64,000 bases of DNA from the NCBI GenBank assembly GCA_964059195.1, contig CAXKWD010000011.1, forward strand, positions 16,603,478-16,667,477, read 5' to 3'. The notes below the pieces were generated by a model, which was given only the letters and a program-made list of their open reading frames with translations, searched no databases and was not told the DNA's origin. The position numbers were made by a program, and so were the translations under genes. Positions 11,741-24,125 of the stretch are shown one piece after another. The DNA comes from Ectobius pallidus. Taxonomy: Eukaryota > Arthropoda > Insecta > Blattodea > Ectobiidae. Each line of letters starts with the position of its first letter. The stretch's first letter is position 1.

Positions 11741-12295
11741 CAGGGCCGGATTCTAATGACATGTCATCTTTTTATTGATGCTCCATAGACATTGCCAACT
11801 TGTAGATAAATCCTAATCATGGCCTCTAGATTATAGGGTAGAAATGCATTCTTTTATTGGGTAATTTTTAGTCATTTTATGCCATTGTATATTTTTAGGG
11901 CATTTATTTCAAGTTTACGTAATTATTTAGTCATTTTCGTGTCATTTGCTTCCTTATTTTGTCATTTTCATGCATTTACAGTGAGTATATTCTTATATAT
12001 AAGTTATGAGGTTAAAATAATTCAACATTTTTGTAGGATCTACTTTATAAACAATTTTTTTGCTTTTCTTCTCAGATGCTCCCATGAAGAACAAAGAACA
12101 AATGGATTTTAGACAACATTATTTATGCATTTACTGTTTTTACAATTATGTATGTGTGTATGATAATAATTTTTATAAATAAAATATCAGTTTTTAGGTC
12201 ATCCTTTATAATTAGTAAGCCATTTTCTTTAAAATTCAGGGTCATTTTATATGTCATTTTTCAAACAATTATAGGTCATCAGAAGCCGGGCCCTG
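11741..12295 (+). mobile_element. H4 hAT MITE, 555 bp, exact TSD
   Basis: The ends are CAGGGCCGGATTCTAATGAC and GTCATCAGAAGCCGGGCCCTG (imperfect inverted repeats), flanked by ATAATAAT on both sides (11733-11740, 12296-12303). The interior repeats GTCATTTT/GCCATTT motifs, the layout seen in the H1 and H5 families. No transposase. Confidence 0.88.
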
Positions 12296-12538
12296 ATAAT
12301 AATAATACCAACAGCAACGTTACTGTGGTATTAACAGAGGCAGTGGTGGTGGTAATAATATTGCTTTCCTTTGATGATATTTTTCTGATTTGCTAACAGT
12401 ACATACTTATTGTATTTAAAATATCTTTCCTTCATTTCTAATTTCTATGTTGTAAATTTTCTTAACACTGTAACAGTGTGTAAGTTTTATGTCGCAAATC
12501 GCAAATATTTTAAAATTAACTCGCTATGTATGTGTGTG

Positions 12539-12570
12539 TGTATGTATATATATATATATATATATATAAT
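12539..12570. repeat. (GT)/(AT)n microsatellite
   Basis: Short GT run passing into an AT run. Confidence 0.8.
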
Positions 12571-12828
12571 TATATAATTATATACCGGTACTGTGTATAT
12601 ATTAGATCTAGTTGTTGTCCTGTTTATAGTAGGCCTACCTTTTAATTTTCTCACTTATTTTGTAGCTGTATTATTTCTTTTCTGTTTCTCTATTACATTT
12701 GTATTAACTGAATTGTTGTTGTAATTATGCCGATATAATGGAGTTTATTCCATAGTGCCGAATACTGCTAAGTATTGCGTATCATATTTTTTGGGTGTGA
12801 AGTTGTGGTGACAGGAAGATAGATATAC

Positions 12829-13835
12829 GTACTCACTCACTTACTTACTTACTTAGGCTACTCAATGGCAATAGACAATTCCTCAGCAAGCTAAAGGAAT
12901 ATTACCTATCTTATGGAACCCGGATATTCATTGCCGCGCTTACATGAGCCCGCCATTTAACCCTATTCTGTGGTAATTCCATCCAACCATCCCTCACAAA
13001 TCCTACTTCCCTTAAATCTATTCTACTATTGTCCTCCTACCTACGTCTAGGTCTTCCAAGTGGTCTCTTCCCTTTTGGTCTACCACTCAATATATTTGAT
13101 ATATGTCTTTCCTCCCCCTTGCGTGCAGCATATCCAGCCCATTTCATCCTCCGTGATTTAATTACCGTTACCCTTATTGTATTCGGTAAAGTGTACAGGT
13201 TATGAAGCTCGTCATTATACAGTTTTCTCAAGTCCCCGTTTCCATCTCTCTTAGGCTTGAATATTTCCTGAGCACCCTGTTTTCGAACACATATTATGTT
13301 ATTCCCGGAGAGTGAGTGACCGTACCTCACATCCATATAATAAGACCGGCAAAATAATTGCCTTTTTTCTAGATTACTGGACAGAAGACGAGATGATAGG
13401 AGTTTCTGAATCCGATAAAAACAAGCATTTCCTATTTTCAATCGAAACCTAACTTATTCATTAACATTATTTGTAACTATAATATATTATTGCTCCCCAT
13501 ATTTGAATTTCTCTACTTGTTCGAATGCTTTATGTGCTATTCTAATATTTTGTACATCATTATTTTGTCGTTTCATAACTATATAGGCATACTTAGTTTT
13601 TTCTGTACTAATTTCCAATTCAACGTTCCTGCAGGCATCGAAAAGACTTTCTGCATTTCTCCCGATTGCGTTTATGTCATCGCCTAACAGACAAACCTCA
13701 TCCGCATAAGCTAATATGATTGCTATTCATTTGTAGGTCTACCTTGTTTTCCTGAAATTTCCTAATACGATATTCCAAGGAAGATGGATATAGGTCTTAA
13801 TATTAAACCTAGCCAAAGTTTTGAAGATATATTCA
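12829..13835 (-). mobile_element. LINE-A 3' half with RT palm, dead
   Basis: From about 13835 down to 13487 the minus strand translates, with a frameshift, to EYRIRKFQENKVDLQMN, then LAYADEVCLLGDDINAIGRN: the RT palm where the usual YADD reads YADE, so a catalytic aspartate is lost. A 134-codon frame (13441-13037) follows with IFKPKRDGNGDLRKLYNDE, MKWAGYAARKGEERHISN and GKRPLGRPRRR, the C-terminal signature of this insect LINE group. The 3' end carries an ACTT-type array (TAAG on the element strand). Other pieces: 29266, 41603, 43258. A 5-bp GGCTA is inserted near the tail (12854-12860) relative to the 43258 copy. Confidence 0.88.
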
Positions 13836-14433
13836 TTTAAAAACTAAAACCTTGCCTCTTTTTTCAGAGCCCAATAAACTCATTTGGCCTATTGATTTCT
13901 ATATTCCGTTTACAAAAAAAGTTACAGTAGAATTTAGATAATGTACTGTTCACACGTTAATGAAATAATATTCAATGCGCTGTTCTATCCAACACCTATT
14001 TATGCCTTTAATACCTGAAGATCAAAATGCACATTATGAAATTAGACTTGCAGATTACTTGCATATGAAGATTTTAAAAAATCCATCTCTGTTGTCCACT
14101 TCTATAGCGCCCACGTTGAAAACGAAGATATAATATGATACACGGGGCATCACCTCCAAATACGGGCAGAGATATCTACGTGCTATTGCGAGTATTATCC
14201 AGCCTACATACTTGAAATTCTGCATTCTTCTCAATATTGGTTAGTACTCATCACGATCGTAGGGTTATGGCACAAAATGATCATGACTGTAACAACTAGG
14301 CTACCATTTCCACTACACCGGTTAAGCAAAATTTATGGGAGGTTAAATGAGTAATTCTTTACTTGTTTTGGCCTGCTAAGCATGAAAAACGCTATCATTG
14401 TGTTTTATATATATTTCTTTTAAATATAGGCTG
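13836..14433. other. Unassigned AT-rich stretch
   Basis: No gene, RNA or repeat family recognised. Confidence 0.4.
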
Positions 14434-14451
14434 TAGTAGGCCTACATAGGT

Positions 14452-14755
14452 GGGGGTACGCCGTAGCGTAGTGGTTGAGGCACTGCGCTAAAAACCGGAA
14501 AGTCGCGGGTTCGATCCCCGATGAGGTCGTTGGAGTTTTTCAATTGGCCTAATCCTTCTGGTGGCACTATGGCCCTTGGATCGACTCAACCCTAACAGAA
14601 ATGAGTACCTGGAGCAATCTTGGGGGTAAAGGCGGCCGGTGCGTAAGGCTGACAACCTTACCATCTTCACGTGTCGAATGTCTAAAATCTGGGAGCCTCA
14701 GACCCTGGAACCCTCTGGGCCTCCATGGCCTGTACAGGGAACACTTTACTTTTTA
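14452..14755 (+). mobile_element. S1 SINE, full length, with TSD
   Basis: tRNA-like head (GTACGCCGTAGCGTAGTGG A-box region, GGGTTCGATCCCCG B box) and S1 body. It is bracketed by TAGTAGGCCTACATAGGT (14434-14451) and TAGTAGGCTACATAGGT (14756-14772): a long target duplication whose copies differ only by one C inside the TAGGCCTA motif. Confidence 0.92.
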
Positions 14756-14772
14756 TAGTAGGCTACATAGGT

Positions 14773-15441
14773 AAACAGGTTTCACTCGATTTTTACCTTA
14801 TATACAGGTGGAAGTTACATATTTATGAAGCAGCCTATTATGAGCTGGGTTTGCTGAGTTTTATGGCATCGTGATGGCATGTCTTAACATAGTTTAGTAG
14901 CATTCATATTAGATCTTCAACAGGATTATATGAATGTGATGATTGTTTGAGTAAGTGGGACAGTCTGGCAAAAGACAAACATTATTTAACTAACCAATAG
15001 CAACTTTGAAAAAACTTGGAACCACGTCGCTTAGAGACCTACGATAAGATACAAAATTTATCTGCATTCTGCATTGAGGCTTATGAATAAGAAGTAATGG
15101 GAATGAATCGAAATGTAGAAGTGTTTAGGTACCTCTTTCATAAAATTTCACGACTAATTAATCCTAAATTCAAAGAAGGAATAGCTTGCAGATCCCTAAA
15201 TAAGAGAACTGTTGATTCAAGAATACTTCGATGAGCTGCGTTGTGCTCGAAGGACAACTTTGCTTTTCAAAACTTTCTATCTGTACAGAACTTTGTTAAA
15301 CTTCTACTGTAAGCAATTCAGTTAGTGTGCAGAACCTTTGTTTACAATTTGGAATGACCTTTTAATTTATCTATCACCATAAAGGCTGTTTTAGTATACA
15401 ATTGAAATAAAATACACTGCACTTGGAAATATTAAGTAATT
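14773..15441. other. Unassigned AT-rich stretch
   Basis: No gene, RNA or repeat family recognised. Confidence 0.4.
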
Positions 15442-15454
15442 AACAGAAATTCTT

Positions 15455-15750
15455 TCCTTCTTTCTTTATCGTAGTTTTACCTCTCCCTTTTAGGATTTAA
15501 GCGACCCAAGCCGCCCGGGCCTTACAGAGCCGCAACCTGTCGGGAGAGGGATTATCTTTGGGTCACATACATACTTTTTTGACCTGACAAGGACATGGAG
15601 GGCCTCCCCGGATGAGTGATCAGCCCAATGCCGGGGCCTCCTCCGAGACATCACGAACACATAGGACGAGACACACCATTCACACACACACTCACTCCAA
15701 ACAAGGCGAGGATGGGATGAAGATGATAAAGAAGGCCAGATGATATCTGG
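15455..15750 (-). mobile_element. S3 SINE, 5'-truncated, exact TSD
   Basis: Reverse complement of the body and tail of the S3 SINE at 60474-60905 (CCGACAGGTCGCGG..., CCTTGTC..., GGAGTGAGTGTGTGTG blocks). A 13-bp direct repeat AACAGAAATTCTT (15442-15454, 15751-15763) flanks it exactly. The tRNA-like head is missing, so this is a 5'-truncated retroinsertion. Confidence 0.9.
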
Positions 15751-15763
15751 AACAGAAATTCTT

Positions 15764-16034
15764 AAGGCGCGTAAACATGTAGCTTTACATCAAAGCAAGT
15801 AACTTATATAAAAATACGTAATACCGGTATTAATCAAATAGTAATGATAAAAATTTGTAATGACAAATCTGTTATAATTCGTGAACATATATAACTTTTA
15901 GATACGTCCGGGCTCTATTCATAACCTTCTTACAGGAAGTAAAATGGCTCACCGATTTAGCAAACTTGTGACTTTATTAACTGCTACTGGATAGCTTTAT
16001 ATACAATCCAGTTCCCGAGTGCTGTATTCCTAAA
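15764..16034. other. Unassigned AT-rich stretch
   Basis: Nothing recognised. Confidence 0.4.
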
Positions 16035-16355
16035 TTAACTCTTGACTGCAGGACCATGGGTCCGGAGGACCCTCCGACATTTATATTGCTCCGTATTTCT
16101 GCCACTTGGAGTGCTACAGTATTGAGAATCCAAGTAAATAGCAGCAAATTGCAATTGAGTTGTGTTCTACTGTGATTTAAAATACCGTACAAGGGTCCGT
16201 ATGACTCTGACGTTCCACTAACGTAAGTATACTGCTAAAGGTTTGGTTTAATTTACATGTAAAGATTACGCAGCTTATTTGTTGATTTAGTAAAAATTTC
16301 TAGAAGTGTTCATTATTTATTTTATAGTACACAGGACTATTTATAACACAAAATT

Positions 16356-17087
16356 ACGATATCAAAATCACGTGTACGGGACGAAGCTGACTTAGAGGTG
16401 TTTATTCTCTCCATCTTGAATGAAGTATTAGACGAAAGTGATACGAGTGCTAGTGAAAAAGAATGTGAAGAAAGTGAACACGATAGGGGCATTGACAGAG
16501 CCGTAGCTAGGCGGTGGCGAGATGGGCCCCCGCCAAGGGCACAGGTATAAAGAGGGCGCAAAATTAACCATGAAAAATACCACCTTTTTTAGGCAATTTA
16601 TCAAGCAATAAAAATTCTAGATTTTATGAATTAATTATTTTTTAAGTAGTTCAATCATCTGAAAATAAGGTTTTAGTACCTTGAAAGTTCAACACAGTTC
16701 ATTTTCAAATTGAGGTTTAGGTTTTCTTTGATAATAACAGTGTTTTTATATTAAAATAATAAACAATTTTACAGAAATTTAAAAAAATTGTTCAGGCCCC
16801 CCAGTATTGGAGGGCGCAGATTTATCAGAATCGCCAAGGGCGCAGAAGAACCTTGCTACGGCCCTGGGCATTGAACAGTCTGAGATAGAAGACAATGTCG
16901 CTCCTGAAAATGAGTCAAGTGTTGACGAAACTGAAGTTATTTGTAGGTAGGAATAGTTAAGAGGTGCTATATGAGTCCTTACAGTAAGGACAGGAAAACG
17001 GCAATTGCTTGTGAAAAGTGCAAAAAAAAAGTTTGCAATGAGTGTACAAGAAAGCATTGTGTAGGTGGAAATAAAGGACAACAGTAA
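16356..17087 (+). pseudogene. piggyBac transposase remnant (N and C ends)
   Basis: piggyBac-family transposases have an acidic N-terminal region, a DDD catalytic core and a C-terminal cysteine-rich zinc-binding domain. Here the acidic region (16356-16495) joins, across a nested hAT MITE, to another acidic stretch that stops at a TAG near 16950. After a frame change comes a Cys-rich C-terminus (about 16966-17087) with the spacing C-x2-C-x4-C-x2-C-x3-HC. The core of several hundred residues is missing, so no activity is possible. I infer the family from the acidic start, the Cys tail and the TTAA-flanked end. Confidence 0.6.
16496..16866 (+). mobile_element. H6 hAT MITE nested in piggyBac, exact TSD
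   Basis: The ends are CAGAGCCGTAGCTAGG and CCTTGCTACGGCCCTG, inverted. GGCATTGA is duplicated at 16488-16495 and 16867-16874. Removing the element and one duplication restores the acidic reading frame (...HDRGIEQSEIED...), proving insertion into the piggyBac transposase remnant. Confidence 0.93.
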
Positions 17088-17179
17088 AGACGTACCTAAA
17101 GTAATAATAAAATGTAAGTTTATTGAAACATTTTTATTATTGTGTTATTTTCCTTCCTGCTTAATTTATTCTATAAATT

Positions 17180-17525
17180 GCTTTCTTTCTTTCTTTATCT
17201 GAGTTTTACCGTTCCCTTCAGGGATTTAAGCGACCCAAGCCGCCCGGGCCTTACAGGGCCGCGACCTGTCGGGAGAGTGATTATCTATGGATCACATACA
17301 TACTTTTTTTGACAAGGAAGGACATGGAGGACCTCCCCGGACGAGTGATCAACCCAATGCCGGAGCCACCTCCGAGACAACACAAACACATAGGACGAGA
17401 CACGCCATTCACACACATACTCACTCCAAACAAAGCGAGGATGGGATGAAGATGATAATGATGGCCAGATGATATCCGGGGACGAGAAGGGCCTAAAGTT
17501 ACCTGACATATGTCTCACAGGTGAG
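17180..17525 (-). mobile_element. S3 SINE, truncated, exact TSD
   Basis: Same family and orientation as 15455-15750 but extending further toward the 5' end (through ACCTGTGAGACATATGTCAGG on the element strand). Flanked by TCTATAAATT (17170-17179, 17526-17535). Confidence 0.9.
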
Positions 17526-17659
17526 TCTATAAATTTATTAAGAAATAATATTTGATAATGTTAAATAAAGACATATTTAAACAATAAACGATTCAGAAAT
17601 GAAAACGAATGTCTTTATCTTCATTTAAGAAAAGAGCGTCTTCGGGACCAGGACCGACT

Positions 17660-18362
17660 CCTCCATATAGAGAACTAGGCAGCCGCCTAGGACTACAAAT
17701 TTTTAGAAACATCTAGGAGAGGCATAATTTAGGAAAGAACTTATCTATGATGTAGTTTTTTTGTTTGTTTAATGTAAATATAAAACATTATAACTTTATA
17801 AGGTTTTCAATTAAATTTATTTTTTATTTAATACCCATACTATTTAGATCTGTTATAACGTCTTTATAAACGCAAGCCTTCTCAAATTAGGCCAATTCAA
17901 ACCAATTTTATTTAACCACTTGCCCATACTGGGGTACGCCGTAGCGTAGTGGTCGAGGCGCTGCACTACAAACCGGAAGGTCGCGGATTCCCGTTGAGGT
18001 CTTTGGAGTTTTTCAATTGGCCTAATCTTTCTGGTGGCACTATGGCCCTGGGGTCGACTCAGCTTCTAACAGAAATGAGTACCAGGAGCAATCCTGTGGG
18101 TAAAGGCGGCCGGTGCGTAGGGCTGACAACCTTACCACCTTCACGTGCCGAATGTCCAAAATCTGGGAGTCTCAACCTCCTGGAACCCTCTGGGCCTCCA
18201 TGGCCTGTATAGGGATCACTTTATCTTCTAATAGCAGGTTAGAGAACGTGAAATTTCATGTTTAATCAAACGGTAAAAAATGGAATGACTGAGATGGCAA
18301 TTTAGGAGGGCGCCGAAAATATTTCTTGCCTAGGGCGCCAAAGTATGTATGGGGGACTCTAC
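17660..18362. mobile_element. Possible DNA transposon hosting S1
   Basis: The left end GACTCCTCCATATA with an inner GCCGCCTAGG and the right end TATGTATGGGGGACTC with an inner GCCTAGGGCGCC are imperfect inverted repeats roughly 690 bp apart. They surround the S1 SINE at 17931. The target duplication is unclear (ACCGACTCC versus TACCGCTCC), so the boundaries are tentative. Confidence 0.3.
17931..18227 (+). mobile_element. S1 SINE, full length
   Basis: GGGGTACGCCGTAGCGTAGT head; the B box is damaged (GCGGATTCCCG). The S1 body runs through CGACTCAGCTTCTAACAGAA to a CCTGTATAGGGATCACTTTA end. No clear target duplication. Confidence 0.9.
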
Positions 18363-18788
18363 CGCTCCAATTATTTCACAACAATTAAGGTGCTCTATTT
18401 AAGGGTTAATTCTGTCGCTGAAATGTTTTACACAATAGAGGTTAAATATCATCGTTCAAATATCCTTATTTTTACCGAAAAGTTTAATATATAGAAATTA
18501 ATTCTGTAGTTCTGGAATGATTAACTGTGGGACAGGAGAGCGAGTGTGTTGTCGCTTGTGACGTGTTTGCATTGGCTCGAAATCTGTAGATAAAATGGTA
18601 ATTAAATACTTGTAGTTATCTTATCTCGTATTTTCTCAGACAAGACTACAAGCTGTCTGAGTTTCGTCGGAGTTTCTCAAGTGAGACTTGTCTAGATAAG
18701 TATAAATTGTTTGCTACGGAACTGGCACGGTAACATATACCGAAGGTTCTATTCCACTGCCGAACACCAAACTCTGTAAGGTAATAAC

Positions 18789-19436
18789 TAGAGACCGGAT
18801 TTTAAAGGGAAAATTTTCACTCAAAAAAGGACGAAAAAAGGGAAAATTATTGCCAAAAAAAGGTGGGAAAAAATGGAAAATTATTGCCAAAAAAAGGTGA
18901 GAAAAAAGGGATATAAAAGTAAGAGAGTGTAAAAATTCAACAGAGAGATACATGTTTGTTTTATGTAAAGCCTTTGCTTTCTCTACAGCTGCTGATTATG
19001 TAACATCTAATGACTGAAGAAATTTTTTGATCTTGTTGAAATTCTCACAGAGGAAAATAGCACACGAAATCCATGTTCCCCACCTTCTTATAATGAAAAA
19101 CTTAGTCAAAGGCAAGCCTGTGATTTCCCTGAAACGCTCTATTCTGCTGTGAGGAATTATTTTTTCAATGGTGAATCAGTGAAAATAATTTTTAATGTTT
19201 TCATATTACCAAATACTGGGTAATTTACGAATTTTTCAAAATAAATTAGCAAAAAAGGTACTGGAAAGGGAAAGTTCCTAAAAAGAAAAAAGGGAGATGA
19301 GCCTAAAAAAGGGAAAAAAGGGACGTTAAAACCAGGTCATTTGCAGTTGAAACTTACTCAGTAATGTCCTGTTCAATTTTATCACGTTTTGTGATGAAAT
19401 ATAAAAAAAGGAATTCCCTTTAAAATCCGGTCTCTA
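18789..19436. mobile_element. H2 hAT MITE, 648 bp, exact TSD
   Basis: TAGAGACCGGATTTTAAAGG ... CCTTTAAAATCCGGTCTCTA form a long perfect terminal inverted repeat; GTAATAAC is duplicated at 18781-18788 and 19437-19444. The subterminal regions are rich in AAAAAAGGGAAAA motifs. No transposase. Confidence 0.92.
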
Positions 19437-19478
19437 GTAATAACTTTTTTGTCGACCATACTATAACACGCTTATTAC

Positions 19479-20126
19479 TAGGGTTCGGATGTTTATGACT
19501 TTAAAAAAGTGGAAAATATGACCGCAAATATGCCCTTAAAATGACTAAATATGACACAAAAATTCTATATATGACCTAATAAAATAACGTTTTTTTCAAT
19601 AAATAAATATCCCAATTTAAAACGTTTAAAGACACTAAATTCTTACCTCACATGATAACAATCAGATAATAACTTTTTAACAATTTTGGTGGTTTACAGT
19701 TTTACTTGTAATGAACTTCTAGTTTTAAAGAACTTGTTCCTCTTTGCTCGCTTCATCAGCTCCAAATGCTCGTAATATTTTGTAGACCTTGCGTGTTCCT
19801 ATAAAATATGAACAATTTTATTCATTTTAAAAGTTAAGTTACCTAACATTAAATTAATGAAATAAATTTCAAATTTAACTTGGCTATGTAGTACATACAA
19901 TGTACAGTTGTGCTCTTTTACCGAATTTATAACTGCAATATGACGTTAAATTACAAATATGTCAAAAATATGACCAATACCAAAAAATGACTAAAATATG
20001 ACTTTATATGCAAAATAAAAACGGTCCAATTAGGACAAGAAATGTGCAATTCATGTTTAGTTTGTGTTTGAGGCGATAACGGAGGTTACGATAAAAATAT
20101 GACATGTCATAAACATCCGAAACCTA
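19479..20126 (-). mobile_element. H1 hAT MITE, 648 bp, exact TSD
   Basis: Inverted relative to the copy at 7929. Ends TAGGGTTCGGATGTTTATGA and TCATAAACATCCGAAACCTA; CTTATTAC duplicated at 19471-19478 and 20127-20134. It lacks the GGCTA insertion seen at 8217 in its sister. Confidence 0.92.
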
Positions 20127-20134
20127 CTTATTAC

Positions 20135-22900
20135 GTACGACGTAACGGTATCGTAATGAAATTCATTTCGACATCGGTGTGGTATCGATTATTATCGAAC
20201 ACGAAACGATCTTGAGACCTTGAGAGTATGAGCTGAAAACTACGTAATAAATAGCATGTATTTAAAATAAAATCAATTATGATCCTGTTAATTTTAATTC
20301 GTACTAAAACGAATGCAATACGTACTGTAAAAATCTGTTGGTTTCAAGAAGTTATCCATCACGTAGCTTCGATTTGACCGACGCCATGACCTGCCATCTC
20401 TCGTAGAAGACAAAAACTACGACAATCAGCTGACGCAAATAACTACTAACTGATAGCATAACTCAGCTGTTTAGTCTTAGTGAAGAAACATGTTAGAGTT
20501 GTAGTAATGTCTCGTTGTTTGCATCTTTCCAATTTTACCGAATAGGCCTGTTCTTCAAAGATTGCTTTATCTCCAAAAGCCCTGTGCCTTCCCCACCCTC
20601 CAGGGGTACGCCTACCAAAATTTCAGAATCACTTCCCTAAAGGATACTTTTTCCGTTACAGATTACAACGTATTGTGGGTGTCACTTTTTAAATACTTCT
20701 TTTCCAAGAGCATCCTCTACTTGCTGCCACCCTAATCCTCTTTGACTTGACAGTCAGTGAATAGAAAGATAATTAGGCGTATTCTCACTTGTCTGCAGTC
20801 CAATACAATGTCAAATACGTACCACAACACGTTTACTTCACTTGAGAAGTGATGAATGACAACGGCAACACTGTGGAAATCCACGCGACTGCAAGAGCAC
20901 CTGTTCTTTGTCGGTGTAGATTTTTGGATTAGGGAACAATGCTATTATATTCTTTTGTAGATAGACGATGGTTTGGGACGAGGTCTTCTTAGAATGGCAC
21001 GAACAGTATCTATCTGTACATATTTGGCTATTAGCGCACAATTTCAACATAGTGCCAATGCACATTTATTTGTTTTTGGTGCACAAAATCCGTGGTCCTG
21101 GAGCTGTGGGCGTGATATGTGATGAGAGAGGACTAGCCGAAGTGCCCGTTTCAGGTGTGAAGGTGATGGCTGTAGGTTGTTGAGCTAGGGCATGTCTAGG
21201 TCACGCCGTGATTAACAGGTAACCGGTTGCAAATATTCAGTTTTGTGTAATACAAAACAACTTAGAGGGGGAACGGTGCAGCTTGCGGTTCATCCACATT
21301 GTTCTAGATGTCGCAGTAGTTGACGAGGTCTTAGCCCGTCCCATGCACTACGAATTTAATTTAATCCAGGGCCCCATATGGGAGAAGCAGAACAATGCTC
21401 TACAGTAATAGCATTATTTGTTAACAAATTAGCTTAGCTGCTGTAATGCTTTGCAATCTGCTTAAAACACTGTACGGTGTCTAGGCGAATCTTAAGATAA
21501 AATTTCAAGCAATGTACTGCATTAAAATATAATCACTTGTTGTACTCAGAATCTGTGAAATTATGGTTAACCTTCCTACTACAGTGTTAAATCTTTTAGT
21601 TTTCTACAATTGAAATACGTGTTAGAATTTTGACATGTTTGTACTGTAATACAAATTTAATCAACTTTATTGCCACAAAATAGTTTTGTAGAATTTTCTA
21701 TTAATACATTTATAAAACAAATATAATATAAGCTGGGGGTCCCTTAGTAAAATTATTTAGCCTATATTCTACAGGGTCGTCCCGTCTATTTGCAGGAACT
21801 GGGGGCGAAAGTAAATTTCGGAGCGACCTACTCCTTTTCTTTAATTCTGTTGACTATAGGACACCCAAATTTATCGTGTCTGCTCAACGCACATTTTACC
21901 AACAAATTATCTCCGTCGGATATTTACCACTGTTGCCTTTAATATAAACATTTGTAGCATTACGAGTGCACAATAATATTTCTTTTTAAAAAAATCGCAA
22001 TAAGTTAATATCCTATAAAATGGTATTTGATGACCTCGAAGTATTTTGAAAACCAAGAATGAATTAGAAATAGCAAAATTATTTCTTTTCTTGAAACGCT
22101 CGACTCTTTTCCCTATAGTGTTCGTGTTATAGGCTATTTCAAAATGAATTTTTTAATTCTCAGTTCGCTGATATCTGATATCCCAGGGTCTGCGGCGCCA
22201 TCAATTAAGCCACTGTTCTACACTTAACACTTTCAGGTTGAAGACTACTAACGATCACAGCTTCCAAATAATAGATTTAAAACAACAATGTGTTTTCAAA
22301 CAACAATAAAGCTTCAAATGCTTGAACATCGTGTCATTACAAGGCAGAAACAGAAAATCTAAAGGTGAAAAGAACTTGGATTTAGTAACATAACGGTAAC
22401 TGCTATGCATACAACAAATTACAATTGTGTTAATTAATTTTTTTATGAAATTTTATACCTCCTTAATTGGAATTGTCATTAAATATGTGACAGACACTTC
22501 ACAACAGTTTGGAACATCGAATTGGAATACTTTCATACTAAGTTAAAAGAAATGCATTCCGATCCAGCTGAACCATGCATAGCTATACAGAGATAATTAA
22601 TGAATTTCCATTTATTCTACCATGCGTAGCAATACAGAGATAATTAATTAATTTCCATCTATTCTAACTCTATTTGTCTATATAGCATGTTAGGCTACTC
22701 CTATAGTTCAATACAGAATACAATAAATATACAAAAAATGTCAATTTCTAGCAGAGAAAAACCTGCTCCCCTACGAATATAAACTGCAAAACTTAAGGAC
22801 TATAGTTAAATACTTAATATACATTAAAGAAATGTTATTATCTAGCAGAAAGCTTACAAGAGAAAAGATGAAAACCTGTTAGTATCTGCTACCCTGTTAA
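20135..22900. other. Long unassigned AT-rich stretch
   Basis: Overlapping frames at 20838-21183 on both strands have no recognisable motif. I see no terminal repeats, RNA genes or splice-flanked exons that I would support. Confidence 0.35.
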
Positions 22901-23160
22901 TATAAACTAAATTATAACAGATATAAAACTTGAAACCATCTACTTTAAAACCATCTACTTTAAACTAGAATACTATTAATATGAAAAAAAAAATTTAAAG
23001 AAACTACTATTTACAGTGACTTATGGTATAAACTAAATTATAACAGATATAAAACTTGAAACCATCTACTTTAAAACCATCTACTTTAAACTAGAATACT
23101 ATTAATATGAAAAAAAATATATATATATTTAAAGACACTACTATTCACAGTGACTTATGG
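22901..23160. repeat. Two-unit tandem duplication, ~130 bp
   Basis: Units 22901-23026 and 23027-23160 are nearly identical (TATAAACTAAATTATAACAG ... CAGTGACTTATGG). They differ mainly in an A-run that has become an AT run in the second unit. Each unit contains an inner doubled ACCATCTACTTTAAA. Confidence 0.9.
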
Positions 23161-24068
23161 TTATGTCCTATATACTCCTGAAATTCGCAAGCGCAACGTT
23201 TCTAGTTAAAGATACAGTGTAACAGATTTCCAAAGCGTTTGTTGCAAGAATGTAAATGTGGCATTCGTGCTCATAGATAAATGCTAGGCCTACTCTGAAA
23301 TAGCATATGGAGTATTGTTTCCTTTTCATCGTGACATCTATACTGGCAAAAATAAAGAGGTTAATAAATTATCTTATTTATGAATCATTCTAATACAGAG
23401 TTTTGACTGAGAATGAGAGGGTTATTTTTAAGTTTTCTTTATAAGGAAATTTATTTCACCCTCTCTATTCACATGAATACGTACTCAAGTTTCTGACATC
23501 TTTGAAAGCACTAATGAAACATTACGGAATCGACAAGTATTTTATTCCATGTTCCGAAGTATCCATAGCCATCTATTTTGGGCGATATTTAATTATTTCT
23601 TGGTAAGATAACATAAGCAGGGTGCGAATCAAGCTCTTCATGATAGGGGAAGCATTTAGCTATAGTTCTCTTTCAGGTATTGAAAATTCAGAAGTAAATA
23701 ACATTCCTTAGTTACATAAATATAACCCATCCTATACCATATACGATACAATAGCAAACATCCGTAGATGTTATGTTTACCAGTGGTTTCAAGGATGTGA
23801 CTTGAAGATTCTGGCTATGGCAGATAATAATTAATATTATTTACAGGTTATGGAAAGAGGGGGAAAAATAACGCTGAAATCTGCCAGGGAAACAGTTTTA
23901 CCAGCTAGGGAATTTCCCCATCCCCTCCCCCCGGTAATTCGCACACCGAATATAAGATATAGGCTATATCACATGCCATACATTCAAAGTGCAAACATAC
24001 AATTTGAATATAGAACAAGTGCACTATGCCTACTACTGATGTTAATTGCAATATCTAAAAATAATTAA
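23161..24068. other. Unassigned AT-rich stretch
   Basis: No supported gene or repeat; the 72-codon frame at 23850-24068 has no recognisable feature. Confidence 0.35.
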
Positions 24069-24072
24069 AAAA

Positions 24073-24076
<4 letters not shown>

Positions 24077-24121
<45 letters not shown>
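24077..24121. repeat. (AAT)n microsatellite
   Basis: AAT/TAA trinucleotide run. Confidence 0.9.

Positions 24122-24125
<4 letters not shown>

Larger units (their letters stand above)
16035..17160 (+). mobile_element. piggyBac-like element, internally deleted
   Basis: It starts at a TTAA (16035-16038) followed by CTCTTGACTGCAGGACC, resembling piggyBac termini. Protein remnants follow: an acidic segment with LEVFILSILNEVLDESDTSA (16356-16495), its continuation EQSEIEDNVAPENESSVDE (from about 16872), and a C-terminal Cys-rich tail CEKCKKKVCNECTRKHC ending at the stop 17085-17087. The catalytic DDD core is absent, so it is an internal-deletion derivative. A hAT MITE is nested at 16496-16866. The 3' terminus is not clear; AAGGGTTAA at 18401-18409 is a possibility if later insertions are subtracted. 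Confidence 0.65.

Noticed and set aside
21775..22190. hAT element suggested by two CAGGGTC motifs
   Set aside because: The two motifs are in direct, not inverted, orientation and have no 8-bp duplication.
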